From assembly GCA_012934845.2 (NCBI GenBank), contig WNNJ02000687.1, positions 120,892 through 184,891 on the forward strand: 64,000 nt of DNA, given 5' to 3'. Each line of letters starts with the position of its first letter. Position 1 is the stretch's first letter. The position numbers and the translations under genes are program-made. Below the pieces are notes generated by a model. It saw only the letters and a program-made list of their open reading frames with translations. It did no database searches and was not told the origin of the DNA. Origin of the DNA: Pomphorhynchus laevis (Eukaryota; Acanthocephala; Palaeacanthocephala; Echinorhynchida; Pomphorhynchidae). Positions 11,161 through 22,849 of this stretch are shown here, piece after piece.

Positions 11161-12300
11161 TTATGAAGTGTTGATTTTATGATGCCAGAAGGAGTTGCAT
11201 TTGGTACGTTTTAGGTGGAGATGAGACCGCCGATGAGCAAGATAGGAATCACGGAGAGACTGAGTGAGCTCGCGGATATAACGTCTGAGAGAGCGGTGAT
11301 AGACTTGAAAAGCATGACGTAGTCGACGCTTTGAAAGTAGGCATTGAATGTCAAACCATGGGGCAGGGTGCAAGCGACGGTGTGTGAGGATTGAAGGGCA
11401 AGAGAAGATCGATAATGGATGTGAGTTCAGAGTAGAAAAGTAAGGCGATATCGTGAGGAGAGGAATATGTTATTGTGGGATAGGATAGAGACGTTTTGAG
11501 TAAGGCAGAGCGAAGAAGAGAGGTCAATATTTCTCCAAGGGCGATGTAAGATTGTAGGTGTGTTAGGAGGGGTGTGGTTGTGAGTGAGATCAAGGGTGAC
11601 GAGAAAGTGATCGGATAGACCAGGATCAGGTGTAGGCAGCAAAATGATCGGGGACAGCAATGATGTCGAGTGCCTCGCTAAGGATATGTGTGGTGGCAGT
11701 GGATCTGGATTTGTAATTATAGTTGGATAGAATGTTGATGAACTGTATGGACTCGATGGAGGAGGGGCGGTCGAGGCGGATGTTGAAGTCGCCAAGAACG
11801 ATTGAAGGGATGGAGGACAAAGAACAGTGGGACAGAAGGTCAGCGAGTTCGGTAAAAAATAAGGAGGTAGGATCAGATGAACCAAGACGGTATACAATGG
11901 CGAGATCTTGTGTGATTGGGTTAGAAAAACGGCAAGTGAGCAGTTCAAAAGATCAAGGACTGAAAGTGGAAGTGATTTTGCCAATAGACGCTGGGTGACG
12001 GCGAATGCGACAATGCCGCCATGATTAGAGAATTTAGAAAAGGATGAGCTGAGAAGGCGAGCGGATTCGACTAGTGAGCAACCGCAGAGAGCAAACGGCG
12101 GATGGATAGGTCGTCAGAATCGGAGTGCCGGAATTCTATGAGGCAGAAGAGATCGATGGATTGCTTGGTGAATAGGTTAAGGATGATATCGGATTTATTG
12201 AGATTAGATCTAGTGTTGAGGAGGCCAAGGCGGAAACCGTGGTTGGTGGTGATAGGGGCTAGTGGAGAAGAGACATAGGGGAGATAAAGCGCCATTGAAT
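11161..12300 (-). pseudogene. Family B endonuclease domain (B2)
   Basis: On the minus strand from about 12296 the reading begins MALYLPYVSSPLAPI and runs into LGLLNTRSNLNKSDIIL and DLFCLIEFRHSDSDDL, the first two blocks of an APE-type endonuclease. Near 11820-11780 SIVLGDFNIRLDRPSS is the GDFN block, and SDHFLVTLDL near 11600 is the catalytic SDH block. The C-terminal linker toward the RT (HPAPWFDIQCLLSKRRL) is at 11373-11161. Several frames are involved. Confidence 0.75.
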
Positions 12301-13274
12301 TTTTGGGCGGGTGTGGACAACTTGAAAGTTTTTGTCTGTGTTTCGGATTGAGAGAGATGTTTTGCCGTTTTCCTAGCAGCGTTTTTCGATGCGGGCAAAT
12401 GAGAGTTGAGCGATTTTGGAGGGTGTGCAATCGTGGAAAATTCGAGTGGCTGAAGATGACATAAGTTTGAATCGTTGGGAGAGGACAGAGGACGCGTGAG
12501 AGAAATGTTTGAAAACAATTTTTAGGAGAGGGGGCTGGGACGGATTAGATTGAGATTTGTTTAGGCGGATGAATGCGACAAGAGAGATGTTGTTGAAAAA
12601 GGATGATGTATCCGCAGGAACAAGAGACGAGAGGATGGATCTGAATGCGAAAACATTGTAGTCGAGACGTGCTTGTGGAGATAAAGAAGTGGAGGGAGTG
12701 ATATTAGTGATGATGACGCAACGATCGCGAGAAGGAAAGCGTTTCTTAAAGGAGGACGAGTAACGTGAGTTGGTGAGATCACGATATGATAGCTTGGTTT
12801 TGAGGATATTAAGGGTGTAGATTTGACAGCAGAATACAAAGAGGATTTGGATAATATAGAGGGTAGTGAGCGATGTGAGGAAAGGTGATGAGTGGAAGGA
12901 TTGTGGATGTTAGTATAGTTGATTTTGATTGAGGGATGTAGGTTTTTGAGAAACGAGACAGAAGGGAAGAGACGGGGTTTCGGGAAGTGAAGACATTGGA
13001 TTAGAAGTGCATGTGGTGATATGATCATTGGGTTGACAAAGGACATCAGAAACGACTGGTTGGTTTGAGTGGACACGTTGGAGGTTGATATGTTCTTATG
13101 GGAGAGGTCGCGTATGAGTTTAGTGGCACAAAAGCCATATAGGAAGTCTTCTTTAGACTTACTGTTGTCGCATGCGATTGTAGTCCAGACGCTGCAGTCG
13201 TGTGTCGAGCACTGTACCTGTAGTTGAGCACAGTTGGTGTCGGTCGTAGCTGTCTTCTTACGTCCTCCCATCAA
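12300..13274 (-). pseudogene. Family B ORF1 with a PHD-like cysteine cluster
   Basis: The minus frame 13274-12561 starts MMGGRKKTATTDTNCAQLQ and has a run of cysteines and one histidine (CAQLQVQC, THDC, IAC, GFC) reminiscent of the PHD-type finger in ORF1 proteins of CR1-like LINEs. The middle is polar and serine-rich. A segment at 13000-12700 (FLKNLHPSIKINY, ISSKPSYHIVIS) is shared with B1. The function inferred from the group is RNA or chromatin binding in the element RNP. Confidence 0.6.
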
Positions 13275-13439
13275 CGTCCTTGTGTGTTTAAACTGTTAAA
13301 TTTGATGGATTGATATGGATCGATTTGTTGAATTGATCTGTTACAAAGCAGTACAGAATGGTTCCCGCAAATGGGCATTATTTCCAGCAAACAAAACGAA
13401 TACTTTAAAATCTTCTTAAACACTCGAATGTCTAACTGG

Positions 13440-15715
13440 GTCACCTCCCGTCGATCGATTTCCCCTAATTCAGGCAGAGGACATTTTGGCGAGGACGATT
13501 CCCACCCTTGTCCGAATTGAACGAATGCTTTCGCTGTAAGTGAAGTTACGGCGTGAAGAAATTAGCATATAAATTCTCTTCAGAAGGAAGGACGAGGACG
13601 AACCCATACCGACATTTGCAGCAAAGACTACAGGGATGAAATACGCTTTCTCAAGCCTCGTAACTCGTTCGCCGTACTTGGCAATTTTCCGATGATTATA
13701 ATAGCGGAAATGACTTTCAATTGGTCTTGACGTATATGACGGAGCAAGGTGACTAAATATGCATACGTCCAGTAAGGACCGCTCCGTTCTATCTCCGAGA
13801 TACCGTTACACCCAATATCCAGACGCGCGTATGCATCTGTAGTTGTGGTCGCATCCTCAAAAATTAGCCATCTGGGATTGACTGAAGACTCGGATCAATC
13901 GATACACTGCTACATACGTAAGACAGTTCGTTGGCAAGAATATCACGAATGACATTATGACGAACTGTCGGCATTCCACCATATTGGCAAGCCAACAAGT
14001 GCGTGACTTCAAAGTCTTGATCACAAGAACACTTTGAGGGAGCTTCAGATGGTCGTATACCATATCTCACTGCGATTGCATCGTGAAATTGCTGTCTATT
14101 TAAAAACTAAGATTTTCGATCGGTTTGGACGAAAGCGATCTTTAGGTTGATAGATCCTTGTTCACATGCAAGCTGAGCAGCTGAAACTTTCAACTTAATA
14201 CGTACCTCGTTTTCTCTACGAAAATCTCACCAGAAAATCTTTCCAACAAAGGTCTGCACATTTCCCGCGAACAATTATACGCCACCTCAGACTCTTTACG
14301 TGGAAATGCAATGCCAAGGCCTCCAAAGCGGCAAGGTAGTTTAATAATATTTTCGAGTTTGCCATTCAATTCGCTGCCTGGAATGACAGGAATCAAATTT
14401 TGACTAGAGCATCCGAAATGCATTCCAACCGAGACCTCTTAAAAATGCAAGTACACATTAAGAAGTTACATTGAATCTGCAATTCTTGAGTAAGCGCAGT
14501 GAAGGATAAATGCGGACTATCCTTTGCAACTTGTACCAGATTCTAGATCGTTGACAGCCATATAGCTGTATTCCTGGATAAAAACCTTAAAGTGTACTCC
14601 TCTGTCCCAATCATGGATCAAAAAACTGTCAGACCATTATCCATGACATGTAGGTCAGATCCAGCAAATAATTTCGAAACATCATCAATACACCTTCGTG
14701 AACCAGCAAGCGGGACTTACTTTCGTTCAAAAAATACCCGTATTGAGGGCCTATAAGACGCATTAAATTCCAAACTCTAACGAGCTCATCGGCGCTCCCT
14801 TCCGAGTATGCGTAATCCGCAAACCATCTATGCTGCACTCCAGGAACTTCCCTTCTTATTCTCTGTATCAATGGAATAAACGCCACGCTGATAGCAATCA
14901 TCGCCAGCGGATCGCCTTGTGTAAACCCTTCACAAGAATGAATTTCTCCAACATCCAACGAGAGTAAAGAGTTACTGCTATACATGTTCGTAAGGATCGT
15001 CGTCAATGCAGGACATACATAGTTTACATTTTTCAGCGCAACCTTTAGATTTATCAAATTAAAGGCATTTTTAGCATCAAACTACAAGATACAAGACGAC
15101 AATCTACCGTCGAAAAGGTATCTTATTGAATGGATTGCTGTTTCGACACCACATTTTTGACCTGTGGCAAGTTGTTAACACTAAACAGTCTTTTGCAGAT
15201 CCAAGGAAATTCTACTAGCGAGAATCTTTCCTATGATTCTTCGAGGTATATCCCCAATTCCAATCGTACGGAGTCCAGGCTCTTTATCGAGTGAGATCAA
15301 TCTGCATGCTGTAAACGCTTGAAGGTCATTTCTGAAGTACTTGTTAGATGCTATAGATATTGCGAACTCGGCTAAACTCAAAGCTAACTTTCCCGAACTG
15401 TCATCAAACGATTCGATCATTTTCTGCCATAATAAGGCATCCATACCAGATGGGCCAGCAGCACCCTTGGTCCTCCGAGCATCCCTAACTACGTCCAGCG
15501 ATGTTATTTTAGAGAAGCGAACATGATGATGTTATACTACATTTGAAATAGCTGTGTCATTGACAATACCTCCACTAGGATGAAGTTCAATTAATTTTTC
15601 CTTGACTATCTTACCCTCAAATGTATCGCTATGTGACAACACCTTAAAGTCACGTAGTGGGTCATTCAAGAGTTTCATGGTTAATTGAGTTTTGTCCCGT
15701 GCCAAAATAAACAAT
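13440..15715 (-). mobile_element. Family F LINE (F1): RT, CCHC and restriction-like endonuclease
   Basis: On the minus strand from 15714: an N-terminal segment (LHPSGGIVND), RT fingers (MDALLWQKM, ACRLISLDKEPGLRTIG, IPRRIIGKIL, 15444-15181), palm (GFTQGDPLAMIAISVAFIPL, HRWFADYAYSEGS, GPQYGYFLNESKSRLL, 15057-14629), thumb (RFGGLGIAFPRKESEVAYN, 14423-14190), then CSCDQDFEVTHLLAC followed by GGMPTVRHNVIRD at 14070-13857. The tail to about 13480 reads LEKAYFIPVVF and RTRVGIVLAKM, typical of the PD-(D/E)XK-like end of this RT family. The YADD is changed to FADY and the frame is broken in several places. The copy is 5' truncated and abuts the AT-rich satellite at 15720. Confidence 0.75.
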
Positions 15716-15719
15716 ATTT

Positions 15720-16215
15720 ATTTTTTATTGTCAATAAAATTTATTTTTTATTGTTAATAAAAATTAAACAATATTTTTTGCCGTTGCCAAATATGCGATT
15801 TAATGAGTAGTTTTCTATAAATGGCATTGATGATATAAATTTGAAATGATTTGACTGTTTATAACAGAATTTATGAATGCTAATAAAAGTTATATCAAGA
15901 AATTTTTTTTATTTTTTAACACAATTTTTTACATCGTTAACAATATTTAATATCATAATATTATAATATATGCACATAATATAATATTATGTGTATAATA
16001 CACAATTCATAATATATAATACACAATACATTACATAATACATAATATATAATATTATAATGTATAATACATTATAATACATAATACATTTTAATATTAT
16101 AATGTATAATACATTATAATACATAATACATTTTAATATTATAATGTATAATATACATTATATATACAATGTACATATGTCATTGATATATATTCTGTAT
16201 ATATTATATTGATAT
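15720..16215. repeat. AT-rich satellite-like stretch
   Basis: Nearly pure A and T with short imperfect repeats of ATAATAC, TATAATATT and similar. No gene. It includes the 42-bp tandem repeat listed separately. Confidence 0.7.
16051..16153. repeat. 42-bp AT-only tandem repeat, about 2.5 units
   Basis: A unit beginning AATATTATAATGTATAATAC starts at 16051, 16093 and 16135. The first two units look identical. The units contain internal palindromes, as expected of replication-slippage satellites. Confidence 0.75.
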
Positions 16216-16219
16216 AATA

Positions 16220-17600
16220 TCAATGTGTTAATAAAAGTATTAATCCTAGAATGTATTTATTCGATCCCGTTGTCGCTACGAGCGATTTGGATATAATCGA
16301 TTTACAAATTATACAAGAACTAAAATAGTGAATCAATAATTTATGTTGTCTCACAATTGCATTTAATTGCAGCAAAGACAGTTCTTTCAGGTAAAAACAG
16401 TATCGTGCGTGCAACAGTTGACCCCAGCGTTCGTGACAAAACCTACATATGCAGAATGCCTTGCATGTATAAGGCATTGTCGGGTACATAAGGCGATTCC
16501 GACAAAATTTCGGATGAAAGCCATACAACAAAATCCTGATTGTACAAGTTCGTTTTTCTTTTGAACCTTATCGCCAAACATTGGGCACAATACCGCAGGA
16601 GACATTCTATCAGAGATGTGAACAGCTAATAATTTAACGCGCCATGTATCCATGTGAGCCGCAAATGAATGAGTTTCAACCAAAGCCAGTGATTCCTTTA
16701 TTTGAAACGACAATGGTGGCTAATCTAATATAGCCGCTAACATTGAACAGGATACCTTGGCAAGTACATCAAAATACCGTTTTAAAAATGTCACTTTATT
16801 TTATCTAATTGCTTGAAATTTGACGTTGTGCGATCTGATCACGGATAAACCATAGCTCACAATAGGCATCAACATTAACCGGAAGAACTTCAATACGACA
16901 TCATATATGGAGGAAGAAAAAAGCTGTGCTGCACTGACTCGAGAAGCTACTTTATACGCAGCACATTCAATATGGTCAGAAAAAGTCCATGTTGTTTTTT
17001 TCCTTATAACGACCTCCTACTCGAAATACCACGACCTTTGTTTTATCAAGGTTTAGAAGAATACCGTTAGATTGACAATACTGATAAAGGTTACTAAGCG
17101 CCATCTGAACATTTTCCATTCCGGAAGAATAAATTACGAGATTATAACTCGTAATAACTGCATATAACAAACACGATGATTTCGTGGCTCTAATACAATT
17201 TGGTAGATCTGCTATAAATAAGCTGAAAAGTAGTGGGCTCAGTTAGTCTCCCTGAAGCACACCAGTTAGCTTATGAAATGATTATGAGAGTTTTGCACCA
17301 TCGAATATCTGAACACAATGTGACTTTAGTATTTCGATTACTACGTGACAAATAGGGTACCGAATGCCAAGAAAATATTTTAGCTTACGAAAAAGCAGAC
17401 CTCTTTTTACTAGGTCAAATGTCTTTGTAAAATCGACAAAAATTGCATACAGAGGCACATGTAATACTCTGCTATCTAAGACTTCTGTTCTCAAAATTAT
17501 AATTGCATTCATTGTTGAAAATAAAGGCCGAAAGCCATGTTGCTTTATGGGTAGAAAATCGTGAACATACGGAAACAGACGGTGTCACAATAAAGAGGCA
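16220..17600 (-). mobile_element. Family G LINE RT fragment (G3)
   Basis: The minus strand reads as a LINE RT: NAIIILRTEVLDSR and PLYAIFVDFTKTFDLVKRGLL (17512-17282, first catalytic Asp block), GVLQGD then LSPLLFSLFIADL (about 17265-17200), and the active-site region near 17170, where LLYA and LVIYSS flank a short insertion that splits the expected YADD. NLYQYCQSNGILLNLDKTKVV follows. Thumb and C-terminal sequence (FQIKESLALVETHSFAAH, CTRQCLIHARHSAY) continues to about 16367. Frames change several times. It resembles the fragment at 21922-22845 but is a different family member. Confidence 0.65.
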
Positions 17601-17881
17601 AGTAGATTATAGGTGTGACTGAGTATAGCAATATCTCTATAAATGTTTGTCTCCAGGATCTCTCTTTACTTTATACAAAAAATTGATTAATTTTCATTTT
17701 ACTATTTATTCTGCTATAAAATTGTATTGTAATGTTCTGATGATGTTGACGAATATCGAAATATTAACATATTTATATTATAATTACTATTTATTATAAA
17801 TATCCAAATTAATCAATGTTCTATAATTAATAGTTCAACATAGTTTATTTTTCTTATTTAAGTAGGAAAAGTAAAACCACA

Positions 17882-19294
17882 TTGTTCAACTCGTCCATCC
17901 GTAGCCGTACATTTCCTTCCATCTGGAAATGCGCCACTGTTCGTCCTCTCATCAAAAAGCAATCTCTCGACTCCTCACTACCATCTTCGTACCGTCCTAT
18001 TTCACTTCTCACAACCCTCTCTAAACTCCTTGAGCGTCTCGTTCTTAAGCAAGTTAATAAATATCTCTTTTCCTCCAACTTATTTCCTCCCTTTCAAGCC
18101 GCTTTTCACTCTAATTACTCTACCGAAATTGCATGTCTTAAAGTTTATAACGACTTACTCATATCGCGCGATCATAAATTATGTAGTGTCATAGTTTCTC
18201 TTGATCTATCGTCTGCTTTTGACATCGTCGATCACTCGATTCTTCTCCATCGCCTTCGTCATGATTATGGCTTCTCTTTACCCACTGTATCATGGTTTTC
18301 TTCATATCTATCAAACCGTACATTTCGCGTCTTTTCTAACTCTTCTCTCTCCCATCCTTCGTCCATTCCGTCCGGTGTTTCACAAGGCACCGAATTAGGC
18401 CCTATGCTTTTCTCTCTTCTTCTTGGTGATTTGTCTTCGATTTCTCATAAATTTAACTTCCATGTTATGCAATATGCTGATAAAATTCTCATCTATGCTC
18501 ATGCACCTGTTTATCATATTCACGATCTAAGTGTTTCTGCTTCCGACTGTCTTGTCTCAATTTCCAATCATCTTTCTTCCCTTCGCCTTTCTCTGAATCC
18601 TGATAAATCCAAAATTATGTGGATCCTACCTCGACGCCTCGGCTTCGAACCTCCGTCTGTATCATTAAATTCTACAATTCTTCTTATCGTTGATAATCTC
18701 GTTTTCCTAGGCTTCCGTTTTGACAACCGACTTTCACTTAAACCTTTCGTTAGAGATAAAGTACGCCCATCTACCTTGATACTCTGCAACCTCCGTCAAG
18801 TTCGTAGATTGATCGATTTCCCTTCTTGTATGACTCTCATATCTTCTCTCCTTTTTTCTAGACTCGATTATTGTCTTAGTCTATTTTCCAACTCACCTAA
18901 ATCCACTCTTCTTCCCCTACAACGCATCGTCAACGCAGCCGTCCGAATTTTCCTCCGTCTTCGTCGTTTTGATCATACATCCTACCATCTTGCTTCTCTC
19001 GATTTGCCTACAATTTATTATCGTGTTCAAATTCGTCTTCTTATCGTTGCTTTCCGCCTTGTAACTTTTCATACCCCTTCATTTCTCAACCTTCCTATTC
19101 TTGATAATTCTCGTTCTGTTTACCGTTCCTTGCGTTCCTGTAATTCCCTTCTTTTACATGTCCCAAACTACTCTACCTCCTTTGGCTCCGCTCCTTCCTG
19201 GTGGCTGCTCCTCTATCGTGGAATCATCTGCCCATTCATATACACCAATCAACTTCCCTGCCGTGCTTCAAACGACAAATCCGATCCCATTTAA
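17882..19294 (+). CDS. Family B reverse transcriptase, long open frame with altered active site
   Basis: A 470-codon uninterrupted frame. In order: fingers (RTFPSIWKCATVRPLIKKQ, SYRPISLLTTLSKLLERLVL), palm A (VSLDLSSAFDIVDHSILL), palm B (GVSQGTELGPMLFSLLL), palm C (MQYADKILIYAHAP), then LNPDKSKIMWILPRR and LVFLGFRFDNRLSLKPFV, and the C-terminal domain (LQRIVNAAVRIFLRLRRFDH). Palm C reads YADK instead of YADD, so one catalytic aspartate is lost, which should abolish polymerase activity. Near 19190 a frame change diverts the last residues from those of the other copies. The copy starts after the endonuclease, so it was dead on insertion, yet it is hardly decayed, which suggests a recent insertion. 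Confidence 0.85.
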   Translation: MFNSSIRSRTFPSIWKCATVRPLIKKQSLDSSLPSSYRPISLLTTLSKLLERLVLKQVNKYLFSSNLFPPFQAAFHSNYSTEIACLKVYNDLLISRDHKLCSVIVSLDLSSAFDIVDHSILLHRLRHDYGFSLPTVSWFSSYLSNRTFRVFSNSSLSHPSSIPSGVSQGTELGPMLFSLLLGDLSSISHKFNFHVMQYADKILIYAHAPVYHIHDLSVSASDCLVSISNHLSSLRLSLNPDKSKIMWILPRRLGFEPPSVSLNSTILLIVDNLVFLGFRFDNRLSLKPFVRDKVRPSTLILCNLRQVRRLIDFPSCMTLISSLLFSRLDYCLSLFSNSPKSTLLPLQRIVNAAVRIFLRLRRFDHTSYHLASLDLPTIYYRVQIRLLIVAFRLVTFHTPSFLNLPILDNSRSVYRSLRSCNSLLLHVPNYSTSFGSAPSWWLLLYRGIICPFIYTNQLPCRASNDKSDPI

Positions 19295-19324
19295 ACAATT
19301 TATCTGCTTGACTTTTTCATTTTT

Positions 19325-19365
19325 GTTTGTGGATTTGTAAGCGTACAGCTTACAAGTCCACAAAC
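19325..19365 (+). other. 3' UTR hairpin of family B copy B4
   Basis: GTTTGTGGATTTGTAAGC and GCTTACAAGTCCACAAAC are inverted repeats (18 bp, one G:T-type mismatch) around a 5-base loop. A 3'-terminal hairpin is a likely recognition feature for target-primed reverse transcription. B2 has only a shorter GCGTGC/GCACGC version. Confidence 0.6.
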
Positions 19366-19419
19366 ATATTTATCAAGTACGCATTTGCCACATTAAATAA
19401 ATTTGTATTATTATAAACA

Positions 19420-20690
19420 TTTTTGATCAAAAAGGATTGATTTTTGATTACAAACCATATGCTTGTTATTTTTGCTGAATAATCGTAATTCAGCAAAGTC
19501 AAGTTTTTTTTAATGATTTTACTAAATTTCTAAAATTTCTTTTAATTCTAAACATTTGAACATACATTTTCACTGTATGTCAGCAATAGTTTTGATTCAA
19601 TGATAAAGAAGAAGCAAATAAAATTAATACAAAATTAATAAAAAAATATATAATTATTATCGATTAATTAAAATTACTTAAAAATAATTTTGAAAATCAG
19701 GTGGACAATTATTTATCGTAAATATCGTACATTTTAATTTATTTATAAATTTACCTGTTAAATCTAATTTCTTCAAGGCAAATTTAATTTTAAATAATTA
19801 CACATTTATTAATTTATTAATTTATTGCAGTAAACGGCCATCACCAATAGTTAAGGCTAGAAATGGGAATTGTAATAATTCACATTGCAGTAGCTTAACG
19901 TAATTGCAGGCATTAGCAAAAACGTGCCTTTAAAATGAAATTAGACGAGCAAGTAAGGCTAACACAACTTTCTTACAAATTCATTTTATAATTTTGATAA
20001 GTATATTTTTATAAAACATGCATACATTACAAAAAATCTTTTTAAACAAATTGTTCAGATATCTCTATAGATTTGTCCTTTTAACGGTTTGCAGCAACTG
20101 TGAATTTTCAGTTTAGAATATTTTCTAAATAAAACGTACATCATAGTTCACAATGGCACTGAAATTTGATTAAAAAATAGTTCAAAAAAGTTGTATAAAT
20201 AGTGAATTGATGAAAATAATCGTTAAGCATAAGAATGAAATAGAGTCCTTTTTAAATTTCCATAATCTACCTGGTGCATATTAGGTAACCATCTTTTTAA
20301 CTGTTGAATTAAATAAATTAATAATAATTTAATTATTGCTGATTCAACAATTTTATTTTTTATACCAATGAAGCATTATAAATTTATTAGATTTATTAAA
20401 TCTATTGATGACTGTTTTTGGGAACAATGAAATTCGATTAACCTTCAGTAATATATAAACTGTGTATCAATTGTTACTTAACATTTCTAATATTCAATAG
20501 TAATATTGAATGTAATAATGTAGATTAATAATACAATAGTATTAAAATACAGATTTAGTATGATTGAGACCTGCAAGAATTTGTAAATGTAATATTACAT
20601 TCAGTAATACTCTGAGTAATTAATAAACTTCAAGTAATGCCGTGTTAATTTATTATATTTTATAATGAACCACTATTGCCATTAGTTGGG
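19420..20690. other. AT-rich stretch without recognisable features
   Basis: Stops are dense in all frames. I see no RT motif, RNA gene or repeat shared with the rest of the window, only homopolymer runs and simple AT motifs. Confidence 0.5.
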
Positions 20691-21450
20691 GCTAAAACTT
20701 AATTATAATCAGGTCAGCCAACAGAGTCTACGTACTTTATATTATTTATAAATAAAACATGCTAAATAAATAATTATAAATAAGAAATAATAATAAATAA
20801 TTAAATGTTATATAAGTTTAATATAATTTATATAGCAGCTAGATCAATGAAAAACACCAGTGCAACAATCGTCGACTGAGACACCCGATGATGCACGATG
20901 TTTGCACAAATAATGGCACTAAAATAAATGAAACGGTCATTGATTGAGGCTTACCAGACTAACACACAAGTTAATCATTATTATCATTATTATTACTAAT
21001 CAGATCAGTTAACTAAGTCTTAAATAATTAAATAATTAATAATTAAATAATTATAAATAAATAATTGTTATATAAGATTTTTTATAATTTATATCAACTT
21101 AGAGGTCATCAGGAGGAATTGCTATACGATCAGATTTCGGCACCTAACTCCTCTACCCAACATACGTGATAAGGACGTATTTCCTCTGATTTAATTTGAC
21201 TTGATCGTGGTTGAATATAATTATATTATCTATATTATAAAATATAGATATTTATATTATAAAATATCTATAATATTTTATATAATATATATTTATATGA
21301 GTTTAAAATTTAAAATTGAAATTTAAAATAAAACTTAATTTGTATTAATTAACTAATAAATAACAGACTATGTATCCAAATAAGGATTAGAGGTCATCAG
21401 ATGGAACATGCTCGCAGGATATAACAGACCAGATAGCATCTAATTTTGCG
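20690..21450 (-). mobile_element. Two decayed Penelope-like 3' tails
   Basis: Two stretches match the minus strand of the PLE 3' UTR seen intact at 46793-47060. 21090-21200 has AGAGGTCATCAGG with the neighbouring GGTAGAGGAGTTAGG region, and 21300-21450 has TAATAAATAACAGAC followed by AGGATTAGAGGTCATCAG. 20700-20760 holds a copy of the distal tail (CAGAGTCTACGTA). No coding sequence remains. Confidence 0.6.
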
Positions 21451-21920
21451 ATTAACTATCAGCATTTTAGTATTTCACATGTCAAAACCCTATTACTCTT
21501 AACGAGATTAAACGCTAGTATAAGAGTCAAAAGTACTATCACAAACGGTCCACATGACAGCGTTTAAATGATGATACTGTAATTTGTTAAACTCTTGAAA
21601 GAAAATTAGTTGGAAAGAGGTATGTACCATACAAACCATATTGCTGAAATGGAAACTATTTGAAACATAATAATGTGCCAATTAAAGCAAAAATATTAAA
21701 ATTTTGAGTAATTTAAGGTTACGTAAATTTTATTTTGAAAGGACTGATTAAAATCCTAAACAGTCAATGATTCATTATACATAATAATTATTTATAAATA
21801 GTTTTATATTATATATACATTCAAATTTCATTTAAGTTTGGTGAATTATTATGCATATTGATGGAAAATTATTATAGACTCAATGAAAATAAGATTTAAT
21901 AATTATGAGAGAATTTATTT
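21450..21920. other. AT-rich spacer
   Basis: No gene or shared repeat recognised. Confidence 0.4.
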
Positions 21921-21921
21921 A

Positions 21922-22845
21922 TTATACCTCTTTACTTTTCGGTACGGGGTAAACAAAATAAATACACCAAAAGTTTATCAATTTTATAAGTTGTATTTCA
22001 AAATTTCTTCTACTGTCAATATCAGATAGTGACAGATTTTTCAAAATTGGGCAAGTGAAGATATGCAGGTTAGATGCGCATTCATTTTTGCAAAGAACAC
22101 AAATGCACAAAGAGCACCGTGCATGTACTGGAATTCTAATAGCGCAGAATTTATCGTGATATCCATGGACAGATGCTCTCCAGATCAGCGATATTCTCCT
22201 TGCCGGAGTAAGATAAAGTTCAGAATCCAATAAAGTCGTCTTTCGAAAGAACATGTTCAGGTTAGTAGTAAATGATGCAGTGTGTTCAAGATTAAATGTT
22301 GAGCAGATGTATTTAGAGCAAGGTTCTAACGATGATAGTATCACTATAACCGATGAAGAACATTTTGGTGAGACTCCAACAATTCGCTTCACGAATCTCC
22401 ATTGACACCTGTCCAACTGCTGAAAATTGAAGGGACTTAAATCCGACCAGATAACTGGCAAAGCATATGAAACTATGGGAAGCAACATACTTCGAAAATA
22501 CCGGAGGGCTCCTGAGAAAGATAAAGAACCTAAGTTTTTTGCATAAGAGGTTGCTACAACTAACTTCGAGGATTTACGATGTAGGTGTTCAGTAAATGAC
22601 TATTTCGACGAAAGTAATACTCCCAAATAATTGTAACTATCGCAGAATTCTAAATCTACATTGCCTATTCTCAGCATGTCACATCGACGCAAAGGTCCAC
22701 CTAACCGAAATTTAAGGGCTTTCGATTTATTTACATTCACCGTCAACTGATTTGATAAACAATAGGATGACAGAGCATCTAACGCACTTTGAGCGGATAA
22801 AAGATCTTTGGCTAATATTACTAGATCGTCGGCATAGAGGGTACA
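21922..22845 (-). mobile_element. LINE RT C-terminal half (family I, related to G)
   Basis: On the minus strand the reading starts at about 22845 with LYADDLVILAKDLLSAQ, so the copy is truncated exactly at the catalytic block. It continues with SSYCLSNQLTVNVNKSKAL, NYLGVLLSSK, a stop, then SGALRYFRSMLLPIVSYA. The open frame 22488-21922 (188 codons) holds the C-terminal domain: SPFNFQQLDRCQWRFVKRI, ARRISLIWRASVHGYHDKF and a CCHC-like CVLCKNECASNLHIFTC. Only one or two breaks are seen. It belongs with Jockey- or I-like LINEs, clade uncertain. Confidence 0.75.
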
Positions 22846-22849
22846 ATAA

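Larger units (their letters stand above)
9355..13340 (-). mobile_element. Family B LINE, near full length (B2)
   Basis: The fullest family B copy. On the minus strand it has a 5' UTR (about 13340-13275), ORF1 (13274-about 12300), endonuclease (about 12300-11161), RT (10841-9419) and a 3' end at about 9355 with the CGCACGC and AAAATAAATC series. The RT motifs (SSAFDIVDHSVLL, QGSVLGPLLFSLL, QYADDIFIYAH) and a PHD-like cysteine cluster in ORF1 place it near the CR1/L2 group. The 5' UTR contains a decayed version of the 20-bp unit that forms the array at 30843-31170. Multiple frame breaks make it inactive. Confidence 0.85.
17880..19415 (+). mobile_element. Family B LINE, 5'-truncated copy B4
   Basis: Begins in the RT N-terminus and runs to the family 3' end, where GCATTTGCCACATTAAATAAAT replaces the GCCACGTTAAAATAAAT of B2. 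It is the best preserved RT in the window and represents a subfamily distinct from B2 and B5. The same subfamily contributes the short derivatives near 43400, 45500 and 55900, which share its 5' edge (TTGTTCAACTxGTC). Confidence 0.85.

Noticed and set aside
11427-11998. Plus- and minus-strand frames of 90-185 codons in B2 as separate genes
   Set aside because: The positions match the endonuclease region of family B seen in B5; low-complexity Ser/Pro-rich readings are frame shadows.
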